Notes under the pieces: generated by a model
Told to the model about the DNA's origin: nothing
Databases searched by the model: none
Seen by the model: the letters and a program-made list of their open reading frames with translations, nothing else
Shown here: positions 35,937-45,438 of the stretch, piece after piece
How the letters are laid out: each line of letters begins with the position of its first letter
How positions within the stretch are numbered: position 1 is the stretch's first letter
Translations under genes and position numbers: made by a program
Origin: Bacteroidetes bacterium GWE2_42_24
GTDB taxonomy: Bacteria; Bacteroidota; Bacteroidia; Bacteroidales; TTA-H9
DNA length: 64,000 nt
Direction of reading: 5' to 3'
Assembly: GCA_001768515.1 (NCBI GenBank)
Contig: MEOA01000045.1
Coordinates: 1 to 64,000 of the forward strand

Positions 35937-38612
35937 TCAGAAGAATTTTTTTAGTTTTTTCTTAGCTTCTTGTTCAAGCTTTTTCTTAAGCGAATCGGCT
36001 TCTTTTTTAGCCTTGTTTTCGAGTTCTTTTTTTTTCTTTTCGGCCTCTGCTTTTAGCTTTTCCTGTTCCTGTTTCAGTCTGGCCTCTGCAGCGGCTTTTT
36101 GTTTTTCAACTTCTGCTTTCGCCTGATTTTCGAGTTCCTGTTTTTTCTTGTTGAATTCCTCATTAGCTTTGGCCTTCAGGTCTTCTCCCACTCCTCCGCC
36201 AGAACTGCTTTTGCCAAGTTTCATGCCTACTGTCGGATTTTTAGCCGTACCACCAATGGTCAGGTTGATTGCCACATTTTTATCAGGTTCATAGGCAATA
36301 CCCTTTTTATTGATCTCGGCAACCAATCCATCCACCACAGAGTTGGCAGTGCTTCCGAATGTTGTTCGCGGGATTTGTAGGCCGAGGGCATAATCCAGAA
36401 CCTGAGTACTGAGTTCGGTGGTACCTCCCAGTGTTCCGGTAATCTGGTTAACCGTTATATCGAAAGACTTAACTAAAAACTTCCCGTTTTCAATGATGTA
36501 TGATAAGCTTACCGGGCTTACTTTGAGGCGTCTGAGATTGTCCATTTTTAGTAAATCGGCGGCTTTGTTCATTACATCGATATCGTTGGCTATCAGTTCG
36601 CTGGTGTTGAGTGTTCCTTGGGATTGAATCGAATTGAGGTCTGGTGTAAAATCGTTTTGCAATGAGGTGTTAAAATTCATACTCATGCTTGTAGTCCCTT
36701 TTACTTTTTTAAGAATTGGTGCAATGGAGTCGATACTGGAAAATGAAGCTGAAAGCTGTTGAATGTCAATTTGTTTCATGTTTGCGTTGATGTTGACTTC
36801 CATCGGCTTACCGGTTATAGTCTGGATATAGCCGCTGGTCTTGATTGTACCGTCAAAGCCATTCATTGTCAGATCATCGAGATTGAGCTTTTTGTCATGT
36901 AAGGTCACCTGTCCTGTAATGTTTGTCAGTTCCATTTTGTCGTACTTCATTTTAGCGATAGCACATTTAACTGTGAAGTCGATACGTTCTGGCAGCTCTA
37001 TGGCTTCGCTATTTTTGGCAACTGCTGAATCGCCTTTGACTGTGGTTGAAGTTTCAGGCATCAACTCATCAATGTTGAGAAATGATGAAGATAAGTTCAA
37101 TACACCATTTAGGGTGCCATCCTTAAGGACATAGTCGAGGTATTGGGATATCTTTCCGGATGCTTTAAAGTCAGAGCTGCCCATCTTTGCTTCGAAGGCA
37201 GTAAGTTCGAGAAAAGCAGGTGAAAAGCTAAACAGCATCGATTTAATATTGAGTTCGTTACTGGTCCCTTTTGCTCCCAATGCCATGTTTTCGATTTTTA
37301 GTGAACCCGCTGCTTTGAAGCTGTCGTATTTTTTGTTGTCAAGTGATGACATTCTTCCGGCCAATTCCATATTTGCTGTTAATAAGCCGGTTAGTTTCTG
37401 TTCTAACGGATAAATTTTTTCAATTGAGCTCAGATCAAGTTTTCCTAATGCAGTGAGGGCAAGATCAGGATCGCTGATGGGGGTTGCCAGTCTGAGGGTA
37501 AAGTCAATCGGATTTCCGGCAACTTCCATGTGGAATTTTTTTACATCAACTACGGTATTATCGGCACTCCCGCCTTTGTTGGCTACCGATGCCCCGATAC
37601 TGATGTTCTTTACGGAAGCTGGTAGTTGAGGATATTGGAACATGGCGTTGGAAACTTTTAATTCCAGTCCGAAGGCGGGTAATATTTCTTTTTCATAAAC
37701 ACCTTTGGCAAACCCGTTTAGGGTGAAGTCGCCACTTGCTTTAACATCGCTGAACTGTTTGCTGTAGATGGCCGGAATCATCGATAGCACTGATTTAAAT
37801 GCTGTATTGGGGGTGCTGAATTTGATGTCCATTTTATAGGATTCCTTTAGCATTTTCACCCAGCCTTCGAATTTCACCATCAGGTCATTCACCGACAGGG
37901 TGTTGTTGTCAAAGGTGTACAGATTGTTTTTCAGGTCGGCCAATATGGTTGCGTCAAATTTTATGGCGGTATGGTTCATGTAGCGCACGCCCCCGTAATC
38001 GATGGTCAGTGCCTTTATTATTGATTCTGTGGTTAGAGAAGTTGACTCGGCAGAGAGATCACCTGATAGCGAGAAATTTAGTCCGGCAACATTGGCGTAT
38101 GTTTTGTTGGGTTTATCGTCGTATATCACTACGGCATCATTGATTTTGAAGCTTTTCATTGAGATATTGAAGGCTGAAGATGTATCTGCCTGAGCTTGGC
38201 CCTGTTTTGTCGGTTCCTTTTTGACAATATCCCAGTTGGCCGAACTGTCGGCAAGAACCTTCAGGTTGATGAAGGGCTTGTCAATAATTATCTTCCTGAT
38301 CTCATACTGATCACCTTTGATGACACTCATGAGGTCGAGAGTAAGACTGATCTTTTTGACGGTCATCAGGGTGTCTTTATCGAAGGCGCCTTTTCCTGAA
38401 ATAGAAAATTGATCGAGTGTGACATTAATATTTGGAAAATTTTTGATGAGCGAGATGCTGATATCGGGGAATTGGATGTTGGCGTCAACCGTTTTGCCCA
38501 CTTCTTCTTTTACCAGATTGATGATTTTTCCCTTAAAGAGAAATGGGATTACAAGAAGAAGGATAAATACAGACAAAAGGGTGATGCCTGTTATTTTCAG
38601 TGCTTTTTTCAT
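35937..38612 (-). CDS. AsmA-family inner-membrane protein with coiled-coil tail
   Basis: An 891-residue protein with one N-terminal membrane helix (about 8-28) and a long periplasmic beta-rich repeat region. The AsmA N-terminal features (SISLIKNFPNINVTLDQFSI, FDKDTLMTVKKISLTLDLMS) and the C-terminal AsmA_2 region (about 560-790) are clear. AsmA relatives form hydrophobic grooves that move lipids between membranes or tune the outer membrane. The last 90 residues are a Lys/Glu/Ala-rich helix (KAEAEKKKKELENK type), an unusual soluble coiled coil at the end. It lies 37 nt after aroC and may be co-transcribed. Confidence 0.85.
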   Translation of the reverse strand: MKKALKITGITLLSVFILLLVIPFLFKGKIINLVKEEVGKTVDANIQFPDISISLIKNFPNINVTLDQFSISGKGAFDKDTLMTVKKISLTLDLMSVIKGDQYEIRKIIIDKPFINLKVLADSSANWDIVKKEPTKQGQAQADTSSAFNISMKSFKINDAVVIYDDKPNKTYANVAGLNFSLSGDLSAESTSLTTESIIKALTIDYGGVRYMNHTAIKFDATILADLKNNLYTFDNNTLSVNDLMVKFEGWVKMLKESYKMDIKFSTPNTAFKSVLSMIPAIYSKQFSDVKASGDFTLNGFAKGVYEKEILPAFGLELKVSNAMFQYPQLPASVKNISIGASVANKGGSADNTVVDVKKFHMEVAGNPIDFTLRLATPISDPDLALTALGKLDLSSIEKIYPLEQKLTGLLTANMELAGRMSSLDNKKYDSFKAAGSLKIENMALGAKGTSNELNIKSMLFSFSPAFLELTAFEAKMGSSDFKASGKISQYLDYVLKDGTLNGVLNLSSSFLNIDELMPETSTTVKGDSAVAKNSEAIELPERIDFTVKCAIAKMKYDKMELTNITGQVTLHDKKLNLDDLTMNGFDGTIKTSGYIQTITGKPMEVNINANMKQIDIQQLSASFSSIDSIAPILKKVKGTTSMSMNFNTSLQNDFTPDLNSIQSQGTLNTSELIANDIDVMNKAADLLKMDNLRRLKVSPVSLSYIIENGKFLVKSFDITVNQITGTLGGTTELSTQVLDYALGLQIPRTTFGSTANSVVDGLVAEINKKGIAYEPDKNVAINLTIGGTAKNPTVGMKLGKSSSGGGVGEDLKAKANEEFNKKKQELENQAKAEVEKQKAAAEARLKQEQEKLKAEAEKKKKELENKAKKEADSLKKKLEQEAKKKLKKFF

Positions 38613-38649
38613 AATTATGCAGTTTTGTATTTGTTTATTTCTTTCATTT

Positions 38650-39738
38650 TTATTTGAAATCCTGTGCGGATGATGTTTTTGAGAGAATTATCAGGTCAGC
38701 CAACACAATGGCTGCCATCGATTCTACGATAACGCGGGCACGGGGTACAACGCAGACATCGTGCCTGCCTGCCGGTTGGAGGGTGATTCCAATGCCAGCC
38801 TTGTCAACCGATTGTTGTGGCTGCATCAGTGTACTTACTGGTTTAAAAGCAACCCGGAAGCGGATTACCTCACCAGTTGAGATACCCCCCAGAATTCCAC
38901 CTGCATGGTTGCTTTTTGGATGAATCCTGTGGTCGGAGCGTGTGAATGGATCGTTATGATTACTGCCGGTCATAGCAGCAGCAGCGAAGCCATCCCCATA
39001 TTCAAATCCTTTGACAGCGTTGATGCTGAGCATGGCATAACCCAATCTGGCCTGTAATTTGTCGTAGATTGGTTCACCTATTCCGGCAGGGACATTTTTT
39101 ATCAGGCAGGTAATGATGCCTCCACTGGTGTCGCCCCTGTCGTTAAGCTCTCCGAGATAAGCCAGCATCTTCTTTTCAACTTTTTTGTCAGGACATCCTA
39201 AGGCAGTCTGGCTGATTTCTTCGGAACTGAATTCCGCCTCTTCCGCCAGAGCGTATGGTCCTATCGCACTTACGTATGATTCTATTGAGATTTGCCGGCT
39301 CGCGATAAACTGACGTGCAATCGAACCTGCCACGACCCTTGCTATTGTCTCGCGGGCACTCTGACGACCACCTCCGCTTTCCAGTTTGCGGCCATATTTA
39401 AGCTCCCATGAGTAATCGGCGTGAGATGGTCTGAAAGCTGTGGAATAATCGTCGTAATCCTCAGGTTTGTGGTTTTGATTTTTAATGATAAAACCAATCG
39501 GGGCACCGTTGGTTATGCCGTTGGTTATGCCACTTAAAAATTCAACCTTATCGTTTTCATTTCTGGGTGTTGCCCAGAATTTTCCGGAAGGTTTACGACG
39601 ATCTAATTGATGTTTTATCTGATCAGTATTAATTAACAGTCCTGCCGGGCAGCCGTCAATCACACCGCCTATGGCGGGGCCATGTGATTCACCAAAAGTG
39701 GTTAATCTGAATATTTTTCCAAATGAATTTGATGCCAT
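38650..39738 (-). CDS. aroC: Chorismate synthase
   Basis: A 362-residue FMN-dependent enzyme that forms chorismate from EPSP, the last step of the shikimate pathway. Signature segments are present: TFGESHGPAIGGVIDG (about 13-28), RRKPSGKFWATPRNENDKVEFLSG, GGGRQSARETIARVVAG, and GEVIRFRVAFKPVSTL with following QQSVD. Length is standard. It lies between an amylase gene (11-nt gap upstream) and an AsmA gene (37 nt downstream), which suggests an operon without a clear metabolic theme. Confidence 0.95.
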   Translation of the reverse strand: MASNSFGKIFRLTTFGESHGPAIGGVIDGCPAGLLINTDQIKHQLDRRKPSGKFWATPRNENDKVEFLSGITNGITNGAPIGFIIKNQNHKPEDYDDYSTAFRPSHADYSWELKYGRKLESGGGRQSARETIARVVAGSIARQFIASRQISIESYVSAIGPYALAEEAEFSSEEISQTALGCPDKKVEKKMLAYLGELNDRGDTSGGIITCLIKNVPAGIGEPIYDKLQARLGYAMLSINAVKGFEYGDGFAAAAMTGSNHNDPFTRSDHRIHPKSNHAGGILGGISTGEVIRFRVAFKPVSTLMQPQQSVDKAGIGITLQPAGRHDVCVVPRARVIVESMAAIVLADLIILSKTSSAQDFK

Positions 39739-39749
39739 TTCAGTTTGTT

Positions 39750-41432
39750 CTAATAAGTGGTGAATTCACCGATGAAAAAGCCATAGGCGCCGATGTTGGT
39801 CTTGACTTTCAGATCGCCGTTGGGTTCAAGGGTTGATCTATAATGTATTCCGGAGGTCAGTTCTTTTACTGTTGTGTTTTTATGTGTTTTCAAGCCAATC
39901 AGATTGATAGCATGGTTTGGAATGCAGATATCTGCATCGAGAGCCTCGTTTGAAAAGTTAACAGCTACCAGCATTACCTCGGTTTTGTCATAACGCAGGA
40001 AAGCATACACTTTGCCATAGGTGAATTGGGTCAGAGGATGATTTAACCACATCAGGTCGTAGAACCCACCCATTTGGAAAGAACGATAACTGTTGGGTAA
40101 TCGTGTAATGAATTGATAAGTTTCTCTTAGTTTTTTTTCATCCGAAGTGAGTGTCCTTCCATCAAAGTTTCCATCGTTTACCCATCTGTCCAGTGAAGGC
40201 ATGGTCCCGTAATCGAAGATACTCGTGCGTCCGTCGTCACCACTATATCCTAATGGTAAAGCCCCGTCTTCACCTACTTCCTGACCATTGTATAGCATGA
40301 CACCTCCGCAGCTTATGAGCGATGCCACAACAGTGGCAGGGATCCCGGGTAGTGGAGAATGGCAGAAGTATTTGGATGCGATTCGCTGTTCATCATGATT
40401 TTCAATGAAATTAAGCATCCGGTGACCAAATCCATCTACGCCTTTCCAACAATCGCTGATACTGGTTGCCGGAGCTTGCCCTGTCATCACATTTCTAAGG
40501 GTGTCGTAAAAGCCTACTTTGTCGTAGAGGTAGTCGAATCCTCCCAGATTTAAGAAGTCGCTGTACAACCAGGGCTCGTAAATCTCGGCAATAAACAACA
40601 GGTCGTTCCATTTCTTTTTCATTGTATATATGGCCTGAGCCCAGAAGGCTACAGGAACCATGGCAGCCATGTCGCATCTGAAACCATCAACACCCTTTTC
40701 TGCCCAGAAGCTAAGTACATGGTTCATCTTTTTCCATGTATCGGGAATAGGATCGAAGTGTTCGGATCTGTTGTTTAAATAGTCGATACCATAATTCAGC
40801 TTGATGGTTTCATACCAATCATTGATGGAAGGAGTGGATGTAAAGCAGTCGTTTCCTGTTACCCTGGCCGGAGTCTCCTGAAAACAGTCAGTGCCGGATG
40901 CTGTGGGAAGGCAAAGTGATTCTCCGGGGAGATAATAAAAATTGTTTTGAGGATGAAAAGGGAGTGTCTTGTCGTCGCCTTGACCGAAATCATCCTGATC
41001 AGTGGGGCGTTGTTCCGATTTGTAGGTTCTGGCCAGATGATTGGGGATGAAGTCGATGATAGCCTTGAGTCCGGCTTCATGTGTTCTGAATATCAGGGCT
41101 TCGAATTCCTTCATTCTGTTGGTCTGAATTACCGACAGGTCGGCGGCGACATCATAGTAATCGCGGATGGCATAGGGCGAACCTGCTTTCCCCTTTACAA
41201 TGCAGGCTTTATCGGCTTCAATGCCGTCATAGAAGGAGGTGGTACTATGCTCGATGACCCCTGTAAACCAGATATGGGTGAATCCCATATCGTGGATTTC
41301 CTTAAGGGCTTTTGATGTAATGTGGTCAAACTTCCCGCATCCATTGACAGCTAACTCCCCATCGGGAGAATTGGTGGTGTTTGTATTTGTGAAAAGCCTG
41401 ATAAAAAGCTGATAAATGACCAGTCGGTTCAT
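39750..41432 (-). CDS. Alpha-amylase family glycoside hydrolase (GH13-like)
   Basis: A 560-residue (beta/alpha)8 enzyme of the amylase clan. DFIPNHLART is conserved region I, VDGFRCDMA carries the catalytic Asp, LFIAEIYEPW the acid/base Glu, and FIENHDEQR the transition-state Asp. A C-terminal beta domain follows (about 470-560). No signal peptide is present once the start is set at the ATG at 41432 (MNRLVIYQLFIRLF), so it is cytoplasmic and would act on internal alpha-glucans or maltodextrins. A longer reading to 41546 is rejected because a -7 element lies at 41450-41457. The N-terminal pattern resembles GH13 members with an extended domain B, and specificity is open. Confidence 0.85.
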   Translation of the reverse strand: MNRLVIYQLFIRLFTNTNTTNSPDGELAVNGCGKFDHITSKALKEIHDMGFTHIWFTGVIEHSTTSFYDGIEADKACIVKGKAGSPYAIRDYYDVAADLSVIQTNRMKEFEALIFRTHEAGLKAIIDFIPNHLARTYKSEQRPTDQDDFGQGDDKTLPFHPQNNFYYLPGESLCLPTASGTDCFQETPARVTGNDCFTSTPSINDWYETIKLNYGIDYLNNRSEHFDPIPDTWKKMNHVLSFWAEKGVDGFRCDMAAMVPVAFWAQAIYTMKKKWNDLLFIAEIYEPWLYSDFLNLGGFDYLYDKVGFYDTLRNVMTGQAPATSISDCWKGVDGFGHRMLNFIENHDEQRIASKYFCHSPLPGIPATVVASLISCGGVMLYNGQEVGEDGALPLGYSGDDGRTSIFDYGTMPSLDRWVNDGNFDGRTLTSDEKKLRETYQFITRLPNSYRSFQMGGFYDLMWLNHPLTQFTYGKVYAFLRYDKTEVMLVAVNFSNEALDADICIPNHAINLIGLKTHKNTTVKELTSGIHYRSTLEPNGDLKVKTNIGAYGFFIGEFTTY

Positions 41433-41449
41433 GGACAGTAATTTTGATT

Positions 41450-41508
41450 CAAATCTAATCATTTTCGCAGGAATCATGCGAAGAATGGTGCAAATCGGTT
41501 TAATTTTG
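41450..41508. promoter_or_regulatory. Divergent -7 elements between amylase and DUF1848 genes
   Basis: The minus strand reads TAGATTTG (41457-41450), serving the amylase gene with an ATG at 41432. The plus strand has TAATTTTG (41501-41508) before the DUF1848 ATG at 41528. Both match TAnnTTTG. Confidence 0.5.
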
Positions 41509-41527
41509 AAAAACAATAAATTTCTAT

Positions 41528-42394
41528 ATGGCATATAAGTTTCCAATCATTTTGAGCGCTTCCCGGATGACTGATATGCCGGCCTTTTACCCCAGGCAAC
41601 TGATTGCCGCTGTTGAACAACGCGTACAAAAAGGACTTCCGATACACTCGCTTGTATTATGGACCAAACACCCAGACTCGCTGTTGCGCCCTCCTTTATG
41701 TGAAGCCATTAGTAGATGGAAATCAACGGGAATACAAATCGCATTGCAGTTAACAGTCACCGGTTTTGGTGGGGTTTTATTTAAGAATAAAACAGGGAGA
41801 AGCGCGATGGTTGAACCTAATGTTCCTTCATGTGTGAGTGTGATTGAGCGGTTTAATGATCTTATCCAGCTTACAGGTAACCCGGCATTGATTACTGTTC
41901 GTTTTGACCCGGTGATGAAAATTGGTGTTTACGGAGAATCAATTGAGTCAAACCTTTCTCTTCTACCGGCAGTTTTGGATGGAATGAAGTTGAATAATCT
42001 GAGATCAATGGTTTACAGTTTTTTGGAACCAAACTTATACCGTAAAGTTGAGCGAGTTTTTAACAAAGCGGAACTGACGATTGAGGGTTTCTCAGCGGAA
42101 GAGAAAACTGATGCCAAAGGATACATCGATGGATTGTGTAAACAATACCATGTCAGGGCAAGACCTTGCTGTGTCGATGTGTTCGAAGAAACGGCCTGTC
42201 TCGATGGGCAGGAACTTAACAGTATTAAAGGAGAGGGGGCTGAACCCGAGTATAAAGCCCTGCATCGCAGATCCCATTGTGGTTGTACGCGTTCGGTCGA
42301 CCTTGGCGGGTGGCCTCCTAACCCTTGTTATTCCGGATGCCTGTATTGTTATGCCAGACCGGTAATCAATCCCGGGTCTGAAATTGTATTATGA
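41528..42394 (+). CDS. DUF1848 iron-sulfur-type protein
   Basis: A 288-residue cytoplasmic protein of the DUF1848 family. The N-terminus SASRMTDMPAFYP is typical, and the C-terminus has the cysteine pattern CGCTRSVDLGGWPPNPCYSGCLYCYARP. The cluster CxCx..CxxxCxxCYA suggests iron-sulfur binding, and the fold may be related to radical SAM proteins, although the usual CxxxCxxC near the N-terminus is absent. Function is unknown in all members I know. It is read away from the amylase gene and ends against a convergent kinase gene. Confidence 0.8.
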   Translation: MAYKFPIILSASRMTDMPAFYPRQLIAAVEQRVQKGLPIHSLVLWTKHPDSLLRPPLCEAISRWKSTGIQIALQLTVTGFGGVLFKNKTGRSAMVEPNVPSCVSVIERFNDLIQLTGNPALITVRFDPVMKIGVYGESIESNLSLLPAVLDGMKLNNLRSMVYSFLEPNLYRKVERVFNKAELTIEGFSAEEKTDAKGYIDGLCKQYHVRARPCCVDVFEETACLDGQELNSIKGEGAEPEYKALHRRSHCGCTRSVDLGGWPPNPCYSGCLYCYARPVINPGSEIVL

Positions 42395-42430
42395 TATTAA
42401 CCAGGTTGTTTAATCAGGTTGTTTAATATC
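42393..42430. terminator. Hairpin between convergent genes
   Basis: GATATTAA (42393-42400) pairs with TTAATATC (42423-42430). Inside lie two copies of CAGGTTGTTTAAT. The stem overlaps the stop codons of both flanking genes. AT-rich, so a weak terminator. Confidence 0.4.
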
Positions 42431-43061
42431 GGAATTCCTCATTGGATACATTGAAATCGATGAAAAAATTGGCCTGGTTCTTAATTGATTTTACCAGTGC
42501 ATGTTCCCGTTTATAAACCTGCCTTTTCCATGCATCGGGAGATTCACCCTCGGGTAGTGGTTCATCTGATATAGTCTCTTTGAATGTGTTTTCAATAAAT
42601 ACTTTCAGGTCACATTCCTCAATCTTTATGGCATAAAGGCCATCGATGATCAGGACATCAATCCCCTTGAAATCTGTGATAAGTTTGTCCATGTGATTGT
42701 TAATCGCATCACGCAAAGGGAGGGTACTCGGTTTGTCATTTTTAAAGTCGTTGATGTTTTGTTGAATCAATTTCCAGTTGATTTCATCAAAGCCAATCGA
42801 TTCGATACCCAATAATTTCCTTTTTTTCTCTCGTTCGGCTGGCGGCAGATTGTAATAGCTGGCCATGTGGATAATCTTTGCGACGATTCCCTTTTTTTCA
42901 AGCTTAACACCAAGAGAATGGGCAACGGCTGATTTCCCTGTCCGGTTCTCTCCGCTGATTGCAATAATATATTTTGGCTTAATATCTTCAGTAATTTTGT
43001 CGGCCAGTAGTTTAGCGGCTTTGCGATGCTTTTTGCCTATTCTGAGTTCAAATTCGTACAT
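42423..43061 (-). CDS. Uridine kinase-like P-loop kinase
   Basis: A 212-residue P-loop protein. Walker A is GENRTGKSAV (about 37-46), and a likely Walker B is VLIIDGLYAI (about 135-144). A helical lid with basic residues follows (WKRQVYKREHALV). This is the layout of uridine kinase/phosphoribulokinase-like proteins, but the substrate site is not recognisable. The first 30 residues, rich in Lys and Arg, precede the kinase core. The gene diverges from an AlbA_2 protein over a 105-bp promoter region. Confidence 0.7.
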   Translation of the reverse strand: MYEFELRIGKKHRKAAKLLADKITEDIKPKYIIAISGENRTGKSAVAHSLGVKLEKKGIVAKIIHMASYYNLPPAEREKKRKLLGIESIGFDEINWKLIQQNINDFKNDKPSTLPLRDAINNHMDKLITDFKGIDVLIIDGLYAIKIEECDLKVFIENTFKETISDEPLPEGESPDAWKRQVYKREHALVKSIKNQANFFIDFNVSNEEFRY

Positions 43062-43104
43062 ATTATAGTCATTTAACCCCGATTAATTTAGCCGGGTATA
43101 GATG

Positions 43105-43145
43105 CAAAGATAATACTAACCCCACCATGTTGCGTTGTATATTTG
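43105..43145. promoter_or_regulatory. Divergent promoter pair
   Basis: TATCTTTG on the minus strand (43112-43105) serves the kinase gene. TATATTTG on the plus strand (43138-43145) serves the AlbA_2 gene. The two polymerases would share the 25-bp interval for their -33 contacts, so the genes may exclude each other's expression. Confidence 0.5.
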
Positions 43146-43166
43146 CAATTCATAAGTGCACCTTTT

Positions 43167-43838
43167 GTGGAAAAATTAAGAAAACATCATATTTTGCTTC
43201 TGATTGAAAGGGGTGAAAGCCAATATCTTGATTTTAAATTTGCCATTAACGACTCTGTTAAGATTGCACGATCACTGGTGGCTTTTTCCAATTCAGATGG
43301 TGGTACATTACTGATTGGTGTTAAGGACAATGGTGTCATTGCTGGTGTTCGGACAGCCGAGGAATATTATATGGTTGAAGCTGCAGCACAGATGTATACA
43401 GAACCACCTGTTTTCTTTTCAAGCAAAGAGTGGAATGTGAGCGGGAAGAAAGTGCTGGAAGTAAAGGTCTCAAAAAGCGAGTATGGTCCACATTCAGTTA
43501 TTGAGCCTGATGGGAGTCGTAAGTTGTATCTGCGTATTGGCGACAGTAATGTAATGGCCAACCGTCTGATAAAAAGTTTTATGAAACTCAGGCAAAGGCA
43601 TAAAGGTGGCTATTTGAGTTTTGGGGATCATGAAAAGCAGATTCTTACTTTTTTATCAGAAAATGAATCAATTACTATTGATCAGGTTAAAGCTATGGTT
43701 GGGATTTCGCGTGAGAAGGTTGAGAAGATATTGATTAATCTGTTGCTGATGAATGTGGTTATGTTTGCCTGGGATGGGTTCCAGTTTGTTTTTCGGATCA
43801 AGGCATTGCCGGCGGGTTCAGTGTCTCAGTGTTTTTAG
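43167..43838 (+). CDS. AlbA_2 (Schlafen-type) protein with winged helix
   Basis: A 223-residue cytoplasmic protein. The first 130 residues match the AlbA_2 putative DNA-binding domain (ERGESQYLDFKFAIND, VAFSNSDGGTLLIGVKDNG, YLRIGDSN), the same fold as the Schlafen core. The last 75 residues look like a winged-helix domain (ILTFLSENESITIDQVKAMVGISREKVEKIL). Such proteins are usually regulators. The TTG at 43143 lies in the -7 element, and no ATG is available, so I chose GTG at 43167 (VEKLRKHHILLL), about 15 nt after the expected transcript start. The last 21 nt overlap the convergent small gene. Confidence 0.75.
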   Translation: MEKLRKHHILLLIERGESQYLDFKFAINDSVKIARSLVAFSNSDGGTLLIGVKDNGVIAGVRTAEEYYMVEAAAQMYTEPPVFFSSKEWNVSGKKVLEVKVSKSEYGPHSVIEPDGSRKLYLRIGDSNVMANRLIKSFMKLRQRHKGGYLSFGDHEKQILTFLSENESITIDQVKAMVGISREKVEKILINLLLMNVVMFAWDGFQFVFRIKALPAGSVSQCF

Positions 43839-44060
43839 TTTTTCTTCAGCCGAACGAATGATGTATTCAAGTTGATTTAATCCCTGATCTGCCATTTGGT
43901 ATTTATGATCTTTCAAAAAATCAATGGCCTCTGTGATTTTTTGAAATTCCTCTCCTGATAGCTTTTCTCGGGCGGTCAGCAATGATTTGTTGATGAAACT
44001 GATTTTTTCGCCAATGATAGCGAACAACTCTGACTTGTTGGTGTAATAGTAGGCCGGCAT
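43818..44060 (-). CDS. Small helical protein, unknown
   Basis: An 80-residue hypothetical protein with an ATG start and normal codon use. It is predicted to be two to three amphipathic helices (SELFAIIGEKISFINKSLLTA, KITEAIDFLKDHKYQMADQGL, IIRSAEEKLKTL) and has no membrane segment or cysteine. I do not recognise a family. It follows the histidine kinase gene by 85 bp on the same strand and could be its last operon member. Its 3' end overlaps the AlbA_2 gene by 21 nt. Confidence 0.55.
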   Translation of the reverse strand: MPAYYYTNKSELFAIIGEKISFINKSLLTAREKLSGEEFQKITEAIDFLKDHKYQMADQGLNQLEYIIRSAEEKLKTLRH

Positions 44061-44145
44061 AAATCGAATCTCTGTTTTAAGAATACAATGATACTGAAAA
44101 CGCCTTAATAGACAAAGGAGAACGGTCAGGAATTAAAAATTTGTA

Positions 44146-45423
44146 TCAGTCGAAAACCGGAAGCGCTCCAGGAAGATCAATTGTAAATTCAGCCCATTGA
44201 CCTGCTTCACTCTGTGTAGTGATAGCGCCGTTATGCTTGTCAATGATCCACCAGGTAAGGTAAAGGCCGAGCCCGGTTCCTTTTCGGTCCTCACTGCCGG
44301 GTTGCTGAAGTCGGCTAAAGCGTTTGAAAAGCTTTTGGGATTGTTCTTCGGTGAAGCCAAAGCCCTCGTTTTTGACTTTAAAAATCAGATGCCCTTTGTT
44401 AAAGCTGGCAGATACCTCTACCGGGGTGTTTTCATATCCGTATTTGGCAGCATTATCGAGCAGGTTGATAATGGCCATGCGTAAGAGCCCCACATCGGCT
44501 GTGATCGCTATATCGCTTGTGGGGCGCTTAAACGATAATTGATTTGACCTTTCAAGGTAGCGTGCTTCAACAGTATCCCAGGCAACATCAAACACTTCGG
44601 AAAGAAATTTCACATCTTCTGTGGGCTTGTATTTCATTTCACCAGTTTCGAGACGCGACAGGCCAAGGTAATTATTGACCATGTTTACCAGGTAGCCTGA
44701 TACGCGCACCATTTTGCCAATAGTATCAAGGGCCAGCGGATCCGTCTCTCCAAGGTATCCCTCCAGGTATGTATGCCCGAGTGTCATTGCGGCAGCAAGG
44801 GGGCTTTTCATTTCGTGTGCAACGAACCCAAGTAATTGCATATAATCAGTTCTGGCTTGCTGGAGTTTCCTGATTGTCCATATCTTTTCGACGGCCTGGG
44901 CGATCCGGTCGACGATCACCTGTACTAATGCCGCATGGCTGTATTGATAAGCACCTGCCTGCTTTGAAGAAATGAACAGAAAACCTATCGCGCGGTCATC
45001 GACGATGAGCGGTAGCGTAAGGCTGGATTTGAGCCCCTCTTCGATAAGAAGTTGCGTCGACGCAGATTCTGGATTCTCGAGAAGATGTTCTTCGAGGTTG
45101 TCGATGATTCTGGCTTTCCCCTCATCAAGCAGCGGTTTGAGTGTGGAGTTCCGGAGTCCGGCGGTATAGCCTTCGTTGAGTTTAATGTTATCATAATCGG
45201 TCTTGCATAACCTGGCTGTTACTCTGATGCCGTCGTTCTCAACAAAACTGATTCCGATCCTGTTGCAAGGAACAAGTTCCCTGCTTTGTTGCCACAGCAT
45301 TTCCATTAAACAATCTATTGTCTGGCATCCAAGCAGATGCTTGTCGATGTGGATCAGAATGGCCTTTTCTTTATCAGATAGGACTATTTTAACATCATGA
45401 GCCGCAATATACTTGATGGACAT
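44146..45423 (-). CDS. GAF-domain histidine kinase, soluble
   Basis: A 425-residue cytoplasmic sensor kinase without membrane helices. A GAF-type domain lies at about 10-175. The phosphoacceptor H-box is FVAHEMKSPLAAA (about 200). The HATPase domain has N box NLLDNAAKYGYE, G1 VKNEGFGF, F box LFKRFSRL and G2 GTGLGLYLTWWI. The GAF domain would sense a small ligand or redox state. No response regulator is adjacent, so its partner lies elsewhere. It starts 15 nt after the LpxR-like gene and shares its promoter, which suggests a link to the envelope. Confidence 0.85.
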   Translation of the reverse strand: MSIKYIAAHDVKIVLSDKEKAILIHIDKHLLGCQTIDCLMEMLWQQSRELVPCNRIGISFVENDGIRVTARLCKTDYDNIKLNEGYTAGLRNSTLKPLLDEGKARIIDNLEEHLLENPESASTQLLIEEGLKSSLTLPLIVDDRAIGFLFISSKQAGAYQYSHAALVQVIVDRIAQAVEKIWTIRKLQQARTDYMQLLGFVAHEMKSPLAAAMTLGHTYLEGYLGETDPLALDTIGKMVRVSGYLVNMVNNYLGLSRLETGEMKYKPTEDVKFLSEVFDVAWDTVEARYLERSNQLSFKRPTSDIAITADVGLLRMAIINLLDNAAKYGYENTPVEVSASFNKGHLIFKVKNEGFGFTEEQSQKLFKRFSRLQQPGSEDRKGTGLGLYLTWWIIDKHNGAITTQSEAGQWAEFTIDLPGALPVFD

Positions 45424-45438
45424 TGTCGGAAATATTGG

